64,000 nucleotides of DNA from Gammaproteobacteria bacterium (GTDB lineage Bacteria > Pseudomonadota > Gammaproteobacteria > HyVt-429): NCBI GenBank assembly GCA_013152415.1, contig JAADGI010000005.1, positions 1 through 64,000 of the forward strand, read 5' to 3'. The translations under genes were made by a program, and so were the position numbers. Below are positions 26,283 to 34,845 of the stretch, one piece after another. The notes beneath the pieces were generated by a model. The model was given only the letters and a program-made list of their open reading frames with translations. It did no database searches and was not told the DNA's origin. Numbering within the stretch: position 1 is the first letter of the stretch; each line of letters begins with the position of its first letter.

Positions 26283-28525
26283 GCGATTTTCTCCCTGGTC
26301 TGGACATCACCGGATGGCGATATTAAATCATCGTTATCACCACGATTTTGCTGAACACCCATGGGTAACCGAATGGTGAGACTGGCGCCCATACCCTTTC
26401 TGTTCTGCGCCCATACTGTACCACCGTGCTCTTCAACAATCTTTTTGACAATGGCCAATCCCAAGCCATTGCCTTTCGCTTTCGTGGTCACATAGGGCTC
26501 GAATAACCGATCCAATAATTCTTCCCGAAACCCAGGCCCATTATCCAACACCGTCAGCTCTACATAACTGCGATCCACCTCTTGGACAAAATGTGTGCTC
26601 AACTCAATTCGCTGATTCTTATTGTCTGCTAAAGCATCCCGGGCATTGGTTAATAAGTTATTAAGCACCTGCCGCAAACGACTTCGATCGGCCATAATCA
26701 AGGGCAGCCGATCATCCAGTCTCAAGTCTAACGCCATGGCGCTACCTTCGCCACGATACAACTCAACCACATCCTCGACCAATCGATTGAGATCCATCTG
26801 CTCGGGCTGCATTTGCTTGAGTTGTGCATAATTGGAAAAGGCATTAACCATGGATTTCATGGACTCGACTTGCTCGGAAATCGTTCGGGTAGCGCGATCC
26901 AGGGTCTCCTGTTCACTCTTATCCAGCTTACTCATACATCTATGCCGAATACGCTCTGCTGAAAGCTGTATAGGCGTCAAGGGATTTTTGATTTCGTGGG
27001 CCAACCTGCGCGCCACTTCACCCCAAGCCGCGTCCCGCTGAGCCTGGATGAGTTTTGTCACGTCATCAAATACCACCACATAGCCACCACCCCGCCTCTT
27101 ACTGGCCCCCATCTTTGTCCCCCGGCTGGTGATAACCTGTCGGCCACGGACACCCACTACGGTCACCTCCGTGCGCCATTCCAGCATTTCATTGTCGATG
27201 GCATTTTGAATCACATTAAAGAAAGGTTCGAGTTGTGAATAGGATGTGTTCAAATTTTTGAGCGTGCTACCAATATCCTGTTGCAGGTTCACCAAAAGAA
27301 TATCGCTGGCCGCCGAATTCAGGGTGCGCAAATTACCTTTCGCATCAAAGGATAATACGCCAGATGACAGATGGGTTAATACCGTTTCAAGATAGGTGCG
27401 CTGATCTTCAGTCTCTCGCTGACTGCGCCTGGCCACAGTCTGGGCCTGTTTAATCTTACGGGTCATCTCATTAAAGGATTTGACCAATACCCCCAATTCG
27501 TCTCCACTGGACTCTGGCAGTTGCTTGTCATACTCACCCCGGGTAACCGCCCGAGTGCCTTCGGCAAGGTCCCGTAAAGGCGCGGTCAAGGCCCTTGCCG
27601 AAAAAATTGCGGCCCACACCGCGATGAGCAGAGTCATCAAAGTCACCAAAGTGAGGGTCAATACGAAGCTCAGCTTCAAGGGTCCGCGCAAATAGACTAA
27701 TTTGTTAAATTCAGTAGAAGCCGTTTCAACGCTCTTACCCAGCTTGCTATACCGCAATGGCAACGGTTCGCGCACTTGTAATACACGCACGGGTTGTTTG
27801 ACATCCAAAGGATAGACCGGGATAACGATTTGCAACTCCAGGTTGTCATCGCTGGTGGGTTCCAGGTTGGCATAGACATCCCCCTGGCGAAGCCTGGACA
27901 GCACTAAATTACTCGGGCGACTAGGGATCAAGGACTCAGTGTAGAGATTGCTCGACGCAATAATACGGCCATCCTGACTTAGGAGCGTGATCTCGGTAAA
28001 TCCCGCCTGCTCACGGAGATCATCGAGGGTCCTCACCATGGCTTGCTTGGAGTTGACCAGGTCCAGACCCGCAGCCAAATCCTGCACTCGTTTAACGCGC
28101 TCTTCCTTGACCGCCTCAAGCGAGGTACGGCCCAACAGCAAGGCATCATCCAGGGCCTGCTCAATACGCACGTCAAACCAGCTATCAATCCCCCGGTGCA
28201 GGAACTGTACCGAGATATAATAAACCACTGCCAACGGTATCATCGCCAACAGCACATAGATGCCAATCAATTTTAGCGTCAACCGGGACCCCAATATCCC
28301 TGCACGCATTTGCAATACCATGCGATAGACATGGGCAGCGATCAGCACCATCAAGGCAATGATACCCAACACACTCACCCCGAGCAGGGCCGTGTAATAG
28401 ACACCATAGACCTCGGAATGCAGTGCTGCGGCACTGAGCATGGCCAGCGTCACGATCAGCAGGATGCTGAGTACGACCGCCGGAACGGGCCCCATTAAGA
28501 AGCGGGTGAAGTCTCTACGCTCCAT
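26279..28525 (-). CDS. ntrY: sensor histidine kinase NtrY
   Basis: Membrane sensor of 748 residues from the ATG at 28523-28525; a TTG nine bases earlier is less likely. Hydrophobic spans lie near 15-35, 41-65, 86-107 and 283-307, with a periplasmic sensing region between the third and fourth. HAMP, PAS, HisKA with phospho-acceptor His510 in LAHEIKNP, and an ATPase domain with DNGPGF and GNGLGLAIV motifs follow. It phosphorylates NtrX, coded next with a four-base overlap. Its 5' end overlaps the DUF4390 gene by 31 bases. Confidence 0.93.
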   Translation of the reverse strand: MERRDFTRFLMGPVPAVVLSILLIVTLAMLSAAALHSEVYGVYYTALLGVSVLGIIALMVLIAAHVYRMVLQMRAGILGSRLTLKLIGIYVLLAMIPLAVVYYISVQFLHRGIDSWFDVRIEQALDDALLLGRTSLEAVKEERVKRVQDLAAGLDLVNSKQAMVRTLDDLREQAGFTEITLLSQDGRIIASSNLYTESLIPSRPSNLVLSRLRQGDVYANLEPTSDDNLELQIVIPVYPLDVKQPVRVLQVREPLPLRYSKLGKSVETASTEFNKLVYLRGPLKLSFVLTLTLVTLMTLLIAVWAAIFSARALTAPLRDLAEGTRAVTRGEYDKQLPESSGDELGVLVKSFNEMTRKIKQAQTVARRSQRETEDQRTYLETVLTHLSSGVLSFDAKGNLRTLNSAASDILLVNLQQDIGSTLKNLNTSYSQLEPFFNVIQNAIDNEMLEWRTEVTVVGVRGRQVITSRGTKMGASKRRGGGYVVVFDDVTKLIQAQRDAAWGEVARRLAHEIKNPLTPIQLSAERIRHRCMSKLDKSEQETLDRATRTISEQVESMKSMVNAFSNYAQLKQMQPEQMDLNRLVEDVVELYRGEGSAMALDLRLDDRLPLIMADRSRLRQVLNNLLTNARDALADNKNQRIELSTHFVQEVDRSYVELTVLDNGPGFREELLDRLFEPYVTTKAKGNGLGLAIVKKIVEEHGGTVWAQNRKGMGASLTIRLPMGVQQNRGDNDDLISPSGDVQTREKIA

Positions 28526-29076
28526 CGGGTCCAATCACTATTGAGATGCCAAGGGGCAGCCAGGTAGGCCAGGGGACGCAGCGGTACCGGCAGGGCTTCC
28601 ACATCCATGAGCACCCGCATCTCCAACCAATAATGGTTGGAGTCCACTTTATTTTTAATCGCCACGGGCAAGGACACCCTGTCCAGAGTCCCTACGTACT
28701 TAAGTGCTCGATTTTGGGTTGCAAAACTTCGGGACTCCCCGGAATTTTGCAAGGTCACTATATATAGGCCAGACAAGGCGTGATACTTCACCTGGGTCCG
28801 CAATGTCCACTGGCCAAGTCGCTTATTCCATATCAACCAGCGGTCTCTATACACCGCAAACTCCACCAATATGTCCAAGGGAATCCCGCTGGTCAGTGCG
28901 GCTTCCGCATCCTCGCTTAAAACCAGATCCATATCCGCCGTGACGATCACCGCCTTACCCGCCAGCCAGGCTTGGGCATTCTTGACCTGGAACTCACCCG
29001 CTACAACACTCGTTGCCGCCAGCAAACTCATCAATACGATGGGCATATAATATTTAAATTTTTTGTACAACGGCAT
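28495..29076 (-). CDS. DUF4390 secreted protein
   Basis: Protein of 193 residues from the ATG at 29074-29076, overlapping the end of rsmB by 23 bases. Residues about 11-28 form a signal peptide ending Ser-Val-Val-Ala-Gly. The mature part is mostly beta, with the FAVYRDRWLIWN and YHALSGLYIV segments typical of DUF4390, a family regularly found between rsmB and ntrY. Function unknown; the fixed position suggests an envelope link to NtrYX signalling. Longer in-frame starts run deeper into rsmB and are rejected. Confidence 0.85.
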   Translation of the reverse strand: MPLYKKFKYYMPIVLMSLLAATSVVAGEFQVKNAQAWLAGKAVIVTADMDLVLSEDAEAALTSGIPLDILVEFAVYRDRWLIWNKRLGQWTLRTQVKYHALSGLYIVTLQNSGESRSFATQNRALKYVGTLDRVSLPVAIKNKVDSNHYWLEMRVLMDVEALPVPLRPLAYLAAPWHLNSDWTRWSVETSPAS

Positions 29077-30358
29077 AATAAAAACCATCCATTCCAGCCT
29101 GTCCTGGAATACATTGTCTTCCGAACTTAAGCACCACACCCATTGTCATCGTAGCCGTCAGTGCCCGGGCATCCGGATGCTTGTCCATAAACCACTCAAG
29201 CTGGTTTTCACCCTCATCCGGCAATATGGAACAAGTCGCATAGACGAGCTTACCGCCACTACGCAACAGGGGCCATAGGGAATCTAATAGATTTTTCTGC
29301 CGTGCAACCAAAGCCTCGACATCTTTAGGGGTACGCAACAATTTGATGTCCGGGTGGCGGCGGATGACGCCGGTGCCTGAGCAGGGGGCATCAAGCAGGA
29401 TGCGATCAAAGACCTCACCATCCCACCAGGCTTGGGGCTCCAGTGCATCGCCTTCGACAAGCTTGGCCTTTAGGCCCAGGCGTTTCAGGTTCTCCCGCAC
29501 CTTTTGCAGGCGCTTGGCCGACACATCCAGGGCCACCAACTCCCGAAGGCCAGGCTCAGTCTCAAGGATATGGCAAGTCTTGCCACCCGGCGCGGCACAG
29601 GCATCCAATACCCGCTGGCCCGGCACCAGGTCCAGCAGGGGTGCTACTTGTTGGGAAGCCAGGTCCTGAACAGCGATCTGGCCCTGCTCAAAGCCAGGCA
29701 AGACCTTAACCCCCATGGGTTCATCAAGGGTAATGGCAACCGCTGAGTGAGGGCCCATCATGGCCCCGATATGCTTGGCCTTTAATGTCTCGAGATAGTC
29801 CTGGGGCTGACATCGAAGCCTATTCACTCGCAAGGTCATCGGCGGTTTTCGGTTATTGGCCTGTAAAATATCTTCCCAATAATTGGGCCAGGCCTGCTTG
29901 ATCTCCTCCACCAGCCAACCGGGGTGGGCATTCAAAACCGCAGGATCTGACTTTAATCCTTGAACCAATTCTTCGCTCTGCCGTTGGTAACGACGTAACA
30001 GGGCATTGACCAAGCCCTTGGCCCAAGGCTTACCCAAGGGCGTCACTGCGGCCACGGTTTCGGCCACTGCGGCATGGGCGGGAATATGCATTTCACGAAG
30101 TTGGTAGAGCCCAACGAGAATCAAGGCATGAAGGTCGGCATCCTTGGCCTTCAAGGGTCGATCCAACAAGGCCCGGCTAAGCGCATCCAACAGGCTGTAC
30201 CAACGCAGGGTGCCAAATACCATCTCCCGTAACCGCGAAAAAGGGTAGAGATCGGTCTTTATATGGCGGCCCACCGTCGCCATGGCTTTGTCCAGAGATT
30301 GACCTCTTTGGCTAACTTCAACTATGACCTGGGCCGCTGTACAACGCTCATTCACCAT
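29054..30358 (-). CDS. rsmB: 16S rRNA cytosine-967 C5-methyltransferase
   Basis: Protein of 434 residues. The N-terminal NusB-like RNA-binding domain (about 1-140) is followed by a SAM-dependent methyltransferase domain with DACAAPGGKT near 254-263, PCSGTGVIRRHPD near 325 and TCSILPDEGE near 381, the two cysteines being the catalytic pair of the Sun/RsmB class. AGGGGGTG stands just before the ATG. It lies between fmt and DUF4390 in the conserved translation block. Confidence 0.96.
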   Translation of the reverse strand: MVNERCTAAQVIVEVSQRGQSLDKAMATVGRHIKTDLYPFSRLREMVFGTLRWYSLLDALSRALLDRPLKAKDADLHALILVGLYQLREMHIPAHAAVAETVAAVTPLGKPWAKGLVNALLRRYQRQSEELVQGLKSDPAVLNAHPGWLVEEIKQAWPNYWEDILQANNRKPPMTLRVNRLRCQPQDYLETLKAKHIGAMMGPHSAVAITLDEPMGVKVLPGFEQGQIAVQDLASQQVAPLLDLVPGQRVLDACAAPGGKTCHILETEPGLRELVALDVSAKRLQKVRENLKRLGLKAKLVEGDALEPQAWWDGEVFDRILLDAPCSGTGVIRRHPDIKLLRTPKDVEALVARQKNLLDSLWPLLRSGGKLVYATCSILPDEGENQLEWFMDKHPDARALTATMTMGVVLKFGRQCIPGQAGMDGFYYAVVQKI

Positions 30359-30387
30359 TCACCCCCTGCGACACCGAAAGCTAAAAC

Positions 30388-31329
30388 TCATGCCCCCAAT
30401 ACATCGCCTGGCTTTAGCTTATGACCATTTAAGAACGCCGGGACAGCCATAGGGCGCCCCCCCGGCATCTGCAGACGCTCAATCAGCAAACCGCCTTCAG
30501 CTGTAGCGACACACAGGCCTCCGGCATCCACCCTCAGTACCGTTCCGGGTGCTCCATTTCGTGCCCCGCCGGCCAGGCCCGTCGCCTGGGCCTGCCAAAT
30601 TCTCATCACCTGACCCGACCAACGGGTCCAGGCCACCGGCCAGGGATTCAACGCGCGCACTTGACGCGCCAATTCATCCGCTGGCCGGGACCAATCAAGT
30701 TGCGCTTCAGCCTTGGTCAATTTGGGCGCATAACAGGCTTCAGTGTCATCCTGGACCCTGGCAACAATCCCGCCACTTTCAATCTGCCCCAGTGTGTCGA
30801 TCAAGACCTGGGCACCCAGTTGGGCCAACTCATCGTGCAAGGTGGCAGCAGTATGGTCTTCACGAATATCTATCTTTTTCTGTGCCAGTATGGCTCCTGT
30901 ATCCAGGCCTGGGTCCATCTGCATGATGCTGACACCCGTCGTGGTGTCGCCGGCAGCAATAGCCCGATGTATCGGGGCCGCCCCCCGCCAGCGGGGCAAC
31001 AGGGACGCATGCACATTGATGCAGCCCCGTCGAGGAGTAGCCAGAATGGCTGTGGGTAAGATAAGCCCATAGGCGACCACAACCATGATGTCGGCATCCA
31101 GAGACGCCAAGCGCGGTGCCTCCGCAGCAAGTGTTAGGGGTTGAAAACAACTTAAGTGGTGCCTCTGGGCGTAGTCCTTCACTGCACTGACACGTGGAGC
31201 GCGGCCACGACCGGCGGGTCGGTCGGGCTGGGTGTACACTGCACACAGTTCATGTTCGGATTCATGGATCGCGCTCAGGCTGACCAAGGCAAACTCCGGG
31301 GTCCCTGCAAAAACAATACGTAACGTCAT
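30388..31329 (-). CDS. fmt: methionyl-tRNA formyltransferase
   Basis: Formylates initiator Met-tRNA with 10-formyltetrahydrofolate. Protein of 313 residues, normal. Formyltransferase fold at the N-terminus (VFAGTPEFA), the catalytic Asn-x-His-x-Ser-Leu-Leu-Pro-x-Trp-Arg-Gly region near 110-121 with GVSIMQMDPGLDTG following, and a C-terminal tRNA-binding domain (about 205-310). It follows def by nine bases; the pair puts on and removes the formyl group. Confidence 0.97.
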   Translation of the reverse strand: MTLRIVFAGTPEFALVSLSAIHESEHELCAVYTQPDRPAGRGRAPRVSAVKDYAQRHHLSCFQPLTLAAEAPRLASLDADIMVVVAYGLILPTAILATPRRGCINVHASLLPRWRGAAPIHRAIAAGDTTTGVSIMQMDPGLDTGAILAQKKIDIREDHTAATLHDELAQLGAQVLIDTLGQIESGGIVARVQDDTEACYAPKLTKAEAQLDWSRPADELARQVRALNPWPVAWTRWSGQVMRIWQAQATGLAGGARNGAPGTVLRVDAGGLCVATAEGGLLIERLQMPGGRPMAVPAFLNGHKLKPGDVLGA

Positions 31330-31338
31330 AGGGACTCT

Positions 31339-31842
31339 TTAGGATACGTGCTGTAATTGCTTGAGCATTTTCTTGCGTATGCGCTCTCGCTTTAAGCGTG
31401 ACAGATAGTCGACAAAAACCTTACCGTCCAGATGATCTATTTCATGCTGTATACATACTGACAACAAGTCCTCAGCCTCCAATACAAATGGCTCACCATC
31501 ACGGTCTAGGGCTCGCACCTGTATCCGTTGGTAACGTTCTACAACATCATAAATGCCGGGCACCGACAGGCACCCTTCTTCCGTCTTCTGTTTACCGTCC
31601 TGATCCACAAGTTCCGGATTGATCAATACCCTTAAGTCGTTACGTTCCTCAGAGGTATCAACAACGATGACCCGCTTCAGGGTATTCACCTGGGGTGCCG
31701 CCAAACCAACACCAGGCGCCCTGTACATGGTCTCGGCCATGTCATCCACCAATTGCCGAACGAGGCTATCCACTTCATCCACGGCAGAGGCAACCAAATG
31801 CAGGCGCGGATCCGGATAGGTCAAAATATCAAGTGTGGCCAT
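31339..31842 (-). CDS. def: peptide deformylase
   Basis: Removes the formyl group from nascent proteins. Protein of 167 residues. All three motifs are present: GLAAPQ (46-51), EEGCLSVPG near 88-96 and QHEIDHLDG near 132-140, which supply the Cys and two His metal ligands and the catalytic Glu. GAGGG stands a few bases before the ATG. First gene of the minus-strand operon that reads on to trkH, divergent from the LysM-dprA block. Confidence 0.97.
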   Translation of the reverse strand: MATLDILTYPDPRLHLVASAVDEVDSLVRQLVDDMAETMYRAPGVGLAAPQVNTLKRVIVVDTSEERNDLRVLINPELVDQDGKQKTEEGCLSVPGIYDVVERYQRIQVRALDRDGEPFVLEAEDLLSVCIQHEIDHLDGKVFVDYLSRLKRERIRKKMLKQLQHVS

Positions 31843-31868
31843 AAACCCTCTTACATGATCAACATAGC

Positions 31869-31888
31869 TGTCGGGCTTTGGCCCGACA
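31869..31888. repeat. GC-rich palindrome between def and the LysM gene
   Basis: TGTCGGGC (31869-31876) pairs perfectly with GCCCGACA (31881-31888) around a TTTG loop; TTATTT follows on the plus strand. No plus-strand gene lies upstream to need a terminator, so it may be a REP-like palindrome. A similar CCGGGC-GCCCGG stem lies at 47019-47034. Confidence 0.45.
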
Positions 31889-32045
31889 TTATTTAAATGG
31901 GGGTGCCACAGGCCCTCAACAACAGGGGGGGAAGCTGCTGCTGGGCGTCCCCCGGCTGTTCAAACACCCGACTGCCGACCAACGACCGCCAATAGCGGAC
32001 ACCCCGACTTGTAGCGCGGCTAAAGTATCGGCTAGACTGGCCCCG

Positions 32046-33070
32046 ATGCGGATCACCCACCTAATCATTCTAACATTATTGGTGAGCACACCGACTTTAG
32101 CTGCGGTGGAGCTACAATCCAACCACCCCGAGCGCTATACCGTAGTCCCGGGCGATACCCTGTGGGGCATTGCTGGCAAATTCCTCAAGGACCCGTGGCG
32201 CTGGACCGAAGTATGGAAACAAAACGATCAAATCAAGAACCCCAATTTAATTTACCCTGGGGACGTGATGGTCTTGACCTTCGGCGCCAATGGTAAGACC
32301 CAAATCCGCGCCCTGCGCAGTAAGCGTCTCACAGTCAAACCAAACTATCACCCGCCATATTTACGGAACCGCTCCAGGAGGCCATTACCACTATCCCGCC
32401 CAAGGCGATTCAGGCCTTCCTAAGCCAGCCGCTGGTGCTGGATGACGACACCCTGAGTGAGGCGGGCTACGTCACCGTGGGTGTAGACGATGAAATTATC
32501 CTCGGTAAATATAGCCGTTTCTACGCCCGGGGCATCAAGGGCAAACCGGGGGATTTATTCAACATCTTTCGGCCTGGCAACAAATTTAAACACCCGGAAA
32601 CCGGTGAATCCCTGGGGCTGGAAGCCGTCTACCTGGGCGAGGCACGACTATTGGTCGCCGGTGACCCCGCCAAACTTGAGATCACCCGGGCTCGAGAAGA
32701 AATCACACCTACCGATCGAATGTTGCCCACACCCGAAGAAAGCCCTCTGCCTCGCTACCACCCCAAAGCACCGGGATTTAAAGTACACGGACATATTCTA
32801 TCCGTTCTAGGTGGCGTCAGTGAGACCGGCTCGACCAATATAGTGGCCATCAGCCTGGGCAAGCGTGATGGCCTCGAACAAGGTCATGTCCTGAATATCC
32901 AACGTCACGCAGGGTCACACAAAGATCCGGTAACCAAGGAAACATATCCACTGCCCGACGAGACCTCGGGACAACTACTGGTGTTTCGGGTTTTTGAGCG
33001 CGTCAGCTACGGGTTTATATTGCAGGCCAGCCGCCCAATCAAACTCATGGACACCGTGCGCACACCCTAA
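32046..33070 (+). pseudogene. LysM-domain cell-wall protein, frameshifted
   Basis: The reading frame starts at ATG 32046: signal peptide (about 1-20, ending LAA), then a LysM domain (YTVVPGDTLWGIAGKFL near residues 31-47). At 32336-32345 the five bases CAAAC occur twice in tandem. Removing one copy joins the first part (...LTVK) to LSPAIFTEPLQEAI in the other frame, which then stays open to the stop at 33070 and resembles the usual C-terminal part of LysM proteins coded before dprA. As written, the first frame runs off into unrelated residues and stops by 32423. Either a real disruption, a slippage-prone site, or an assembly error. The intact protein would be about 340 residues and bind peptidoglycan. 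Confidence 0.85.
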
Positions 33071-33111
33071 GTTCTAATAGAAGCAAGGCCCCAACCCGGT
33101 AGTGACAAGGG

Positions 33112-34239
33112 ATGTCAAAAATGAAAATTAAGGATGCTCCTTACTGGCTTGGCCTGCATCGACTACAGGGTGTAGGCAACACCAAGCTTCTAAGCCTCAT
33201 TGACCACTTTAAAAGTGCTGAGGCCGTATTTGGTGGCCACCGTACAGACCTGGCTGCGGTCCTGGGAGACCACCCGGATGTAATAGCATCTATCCAAAAA
33301 GGTCCGGATCGATCGACGCTTGAAGCTGATCTGACCTGGCTACAGCAAGATGGCAACCATTTGCTGTGCATATTGGACCCAGGCTATCCGCCCTTATTAC
33401 GAGAGATTCCCGATCCACCTGGCCTGCTGTACGTCAGGGGTCAGATTAAATTATTGACAGACCCCCAGCTGTCCATTGTCGGCAGTCGAAATCCCACTGC
33501 CTGCGGCGTTGAAACCAGCCAACAATTTGCCGCCCATCTGTGTCAGGCGGGATTAACCATCACCAGCGGCCTGGCCCTGGGCATCGATGCCGCCGCCCAT
33601 GAGGGTGCGCTACAGTGCGGTGGCAGCACCATTGCAATCATGGGCACGGGTCTGGATCGGGTTTATCCTGCGAGTCACCATGCCTTAGCCCATCGCATCG
33701 CCGAACAGGGCGCCTTAGTCTCGGAATTTCCTTTGGGTACCCCCCCTCAACGGGGCAACTTTCCCCGTCGCAATAGAATCATCAGCGGTATCAGCCTGGG
33801 GACCCTGGTGACCGAAGCGGCCCTGCGCAGCGGATCCTTGATTACTGCCCGTTTGGCCGCAGATCAAGGGCGTGAGGTGTTTGCCATCCCCGGATCCATC
33901 CATTCACCCCTATCACGAGGATGTCATCACCTGATCCGTCAAGGGGCAAAATTGGTGGAAACCGCCACCGATGTACTCGAAGAACTGTCCCCTCTGGCAG
34001 CCACCTGGGTCCAGCCTGACAGCGTCAAAGCGGACCCAATCGGGGCTACAGACATTGATCCTGAACTCGCCGCGCTACTGGCTTCCATAGGCCATGAACC
34101 GGTCGACCCGGACATGCTCATAAAACGCTCCGGATTGACGGCCGCCCGGGTTTCCTCCATGCTGTCGCAAATGGAGTTGCTGGGGCTGGTGTCCATATGC
34201 CCAGGCGGCTCCTATATGCGTCAAACCCAAAAGAGGTAA
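33112..34239 (+). CDS. dprA: DNA-processing protein DprA (Smf)
   Basis: Loads RecA on incoming single-stranded DNA during transformation. Protein of 375 residues: an N-terminal helix-hairpin-like region (HRLQGVGNTKL), the Rossmann-like core with IVGSRNPTACG near 122-132, GLALGIDAAAH near 156, FPRRNRIISG near 222 and GSLITA near 242, and a C-terminal winged-helix domain (about 310-370). With the pilMNOPQ set further on, natural competence is possible but not shown. It follows the broken LysM gene by 41 bases. Confidence 0.95.
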   Translation: MSKMKIKDAPYWLGLHRLQGVGNTKLLSLIDHFKSAEAVFGGHRTDLAAVLGDHPDVIASIQKGPDRSTLEADLTWLQQDGNHLLCILDPGYPPLLREIPDPPGLLYVRGQIKLLTDPQLSIVGSRNPTACGVETSQQFAAHLCQAGLTITSGLALGIDAAAHEGALQCGGSTIAIMGTGLDRVYPASHHALAHRIAEQGALVSEFPLGTPPQRGNFPRRNRIISGISLGTLVTEAALRSGSLITARLAADQGREVFAIPGSIHSPLSRGCHHLIRQGAKLVETATDVLEELSPLAATWVQPDSVKADPIGATDIDPELAALLASIGHEPVDPDMLIKRSGLTAARVSSMLSQMELLGLVSICPGGSYMRQTQKR

Positions 34240-34254
34240 TAAGGTTTCCCTCAC

Positions 34255-34737
34255 ATGAAAGAAAATGTACTAGAAGTGTTGATGTACTTGTTCGAGAACT
34301 ACATGGATGAGGACTCCGAACTCAACACCGACCAACAGGCTCTCGTCAGCAAACTTTCCCAAGCGGGATTCCAAAGCACAGAGATTACCAAGGCCTTTGC
34401 CTGGTTAGAAGATCTGTCCACCATGTGTGATGATGAGGCTAAAGGCTTGATCAGCAACACTCCCCAGTCGGTTCGTCACTTTTCTTTGGATGAAGAGAAA
34501 AAGCTTGATGCGATCACACGTGGCTTTTTGTTGAGACTGGAGCAATACGGCATACTGGACGGCTTTAGCCGCGAACTGGTTGTCGACCGCATCATGGCCC
34601 TGGAAACCGAAGAGATTGACCTTGAACAACTGAAATGGGTCATCATGATGGTGCTCTACAACAGACCGGATCGCGAGGAAACTTATGCATGGCTGGAAGA
34701 CCTCGTGTTTGAAGATATCCAGGACGCCGTCCACTAG
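34255..34737 (+). CDS. smg: Smg family protein (DUF494)
   Basis: Acidic helical protein of 160 residues starting MKENVLEVLMYLFENY, the hallmark of the Smg family, which is regularly coded between dprA and topA. Function unknown. It starts 15 bases after dprA, so co-transcription is likely. A weak hairpin TGCC-ACCG-GGCA followed by GCTTTTT (34742-34760) just past the stop could end some transcripts. Confidence 0.92.
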   Translation: MKENVLEVLMYLFENYMDEDSELNTDQQALVSKLSQAGFQSTEITKAFAWLEDLSTMCDDEAKGLISNTPQSVRHFSLDEEKKLDAITRGFLLRLEQYGILDGFSRELVVDRIMALETEEIDLEQLKWVIMMVLYNRPDREETYAWLEDLVFEDIQDAVH

Positions 34738-34845
34738 GCATTGCCACCGGGCAGCTTTTTCAGCCACAACCCAGAACATATTTAAGCTACGTCCACGCCG
34801 ACGACCCACCGATCGAACCTGAACCAGATCCCCACACATAGCAAT

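Noticed and set aside
32435..33070. Separate gene starting at GTG 32435 downstream of the LysM part
   Set aside because: The frame is open further upstream to the CAAAC duplication and encodes the expected continuation of the LysM protein, so it is the second half of one broken gene.
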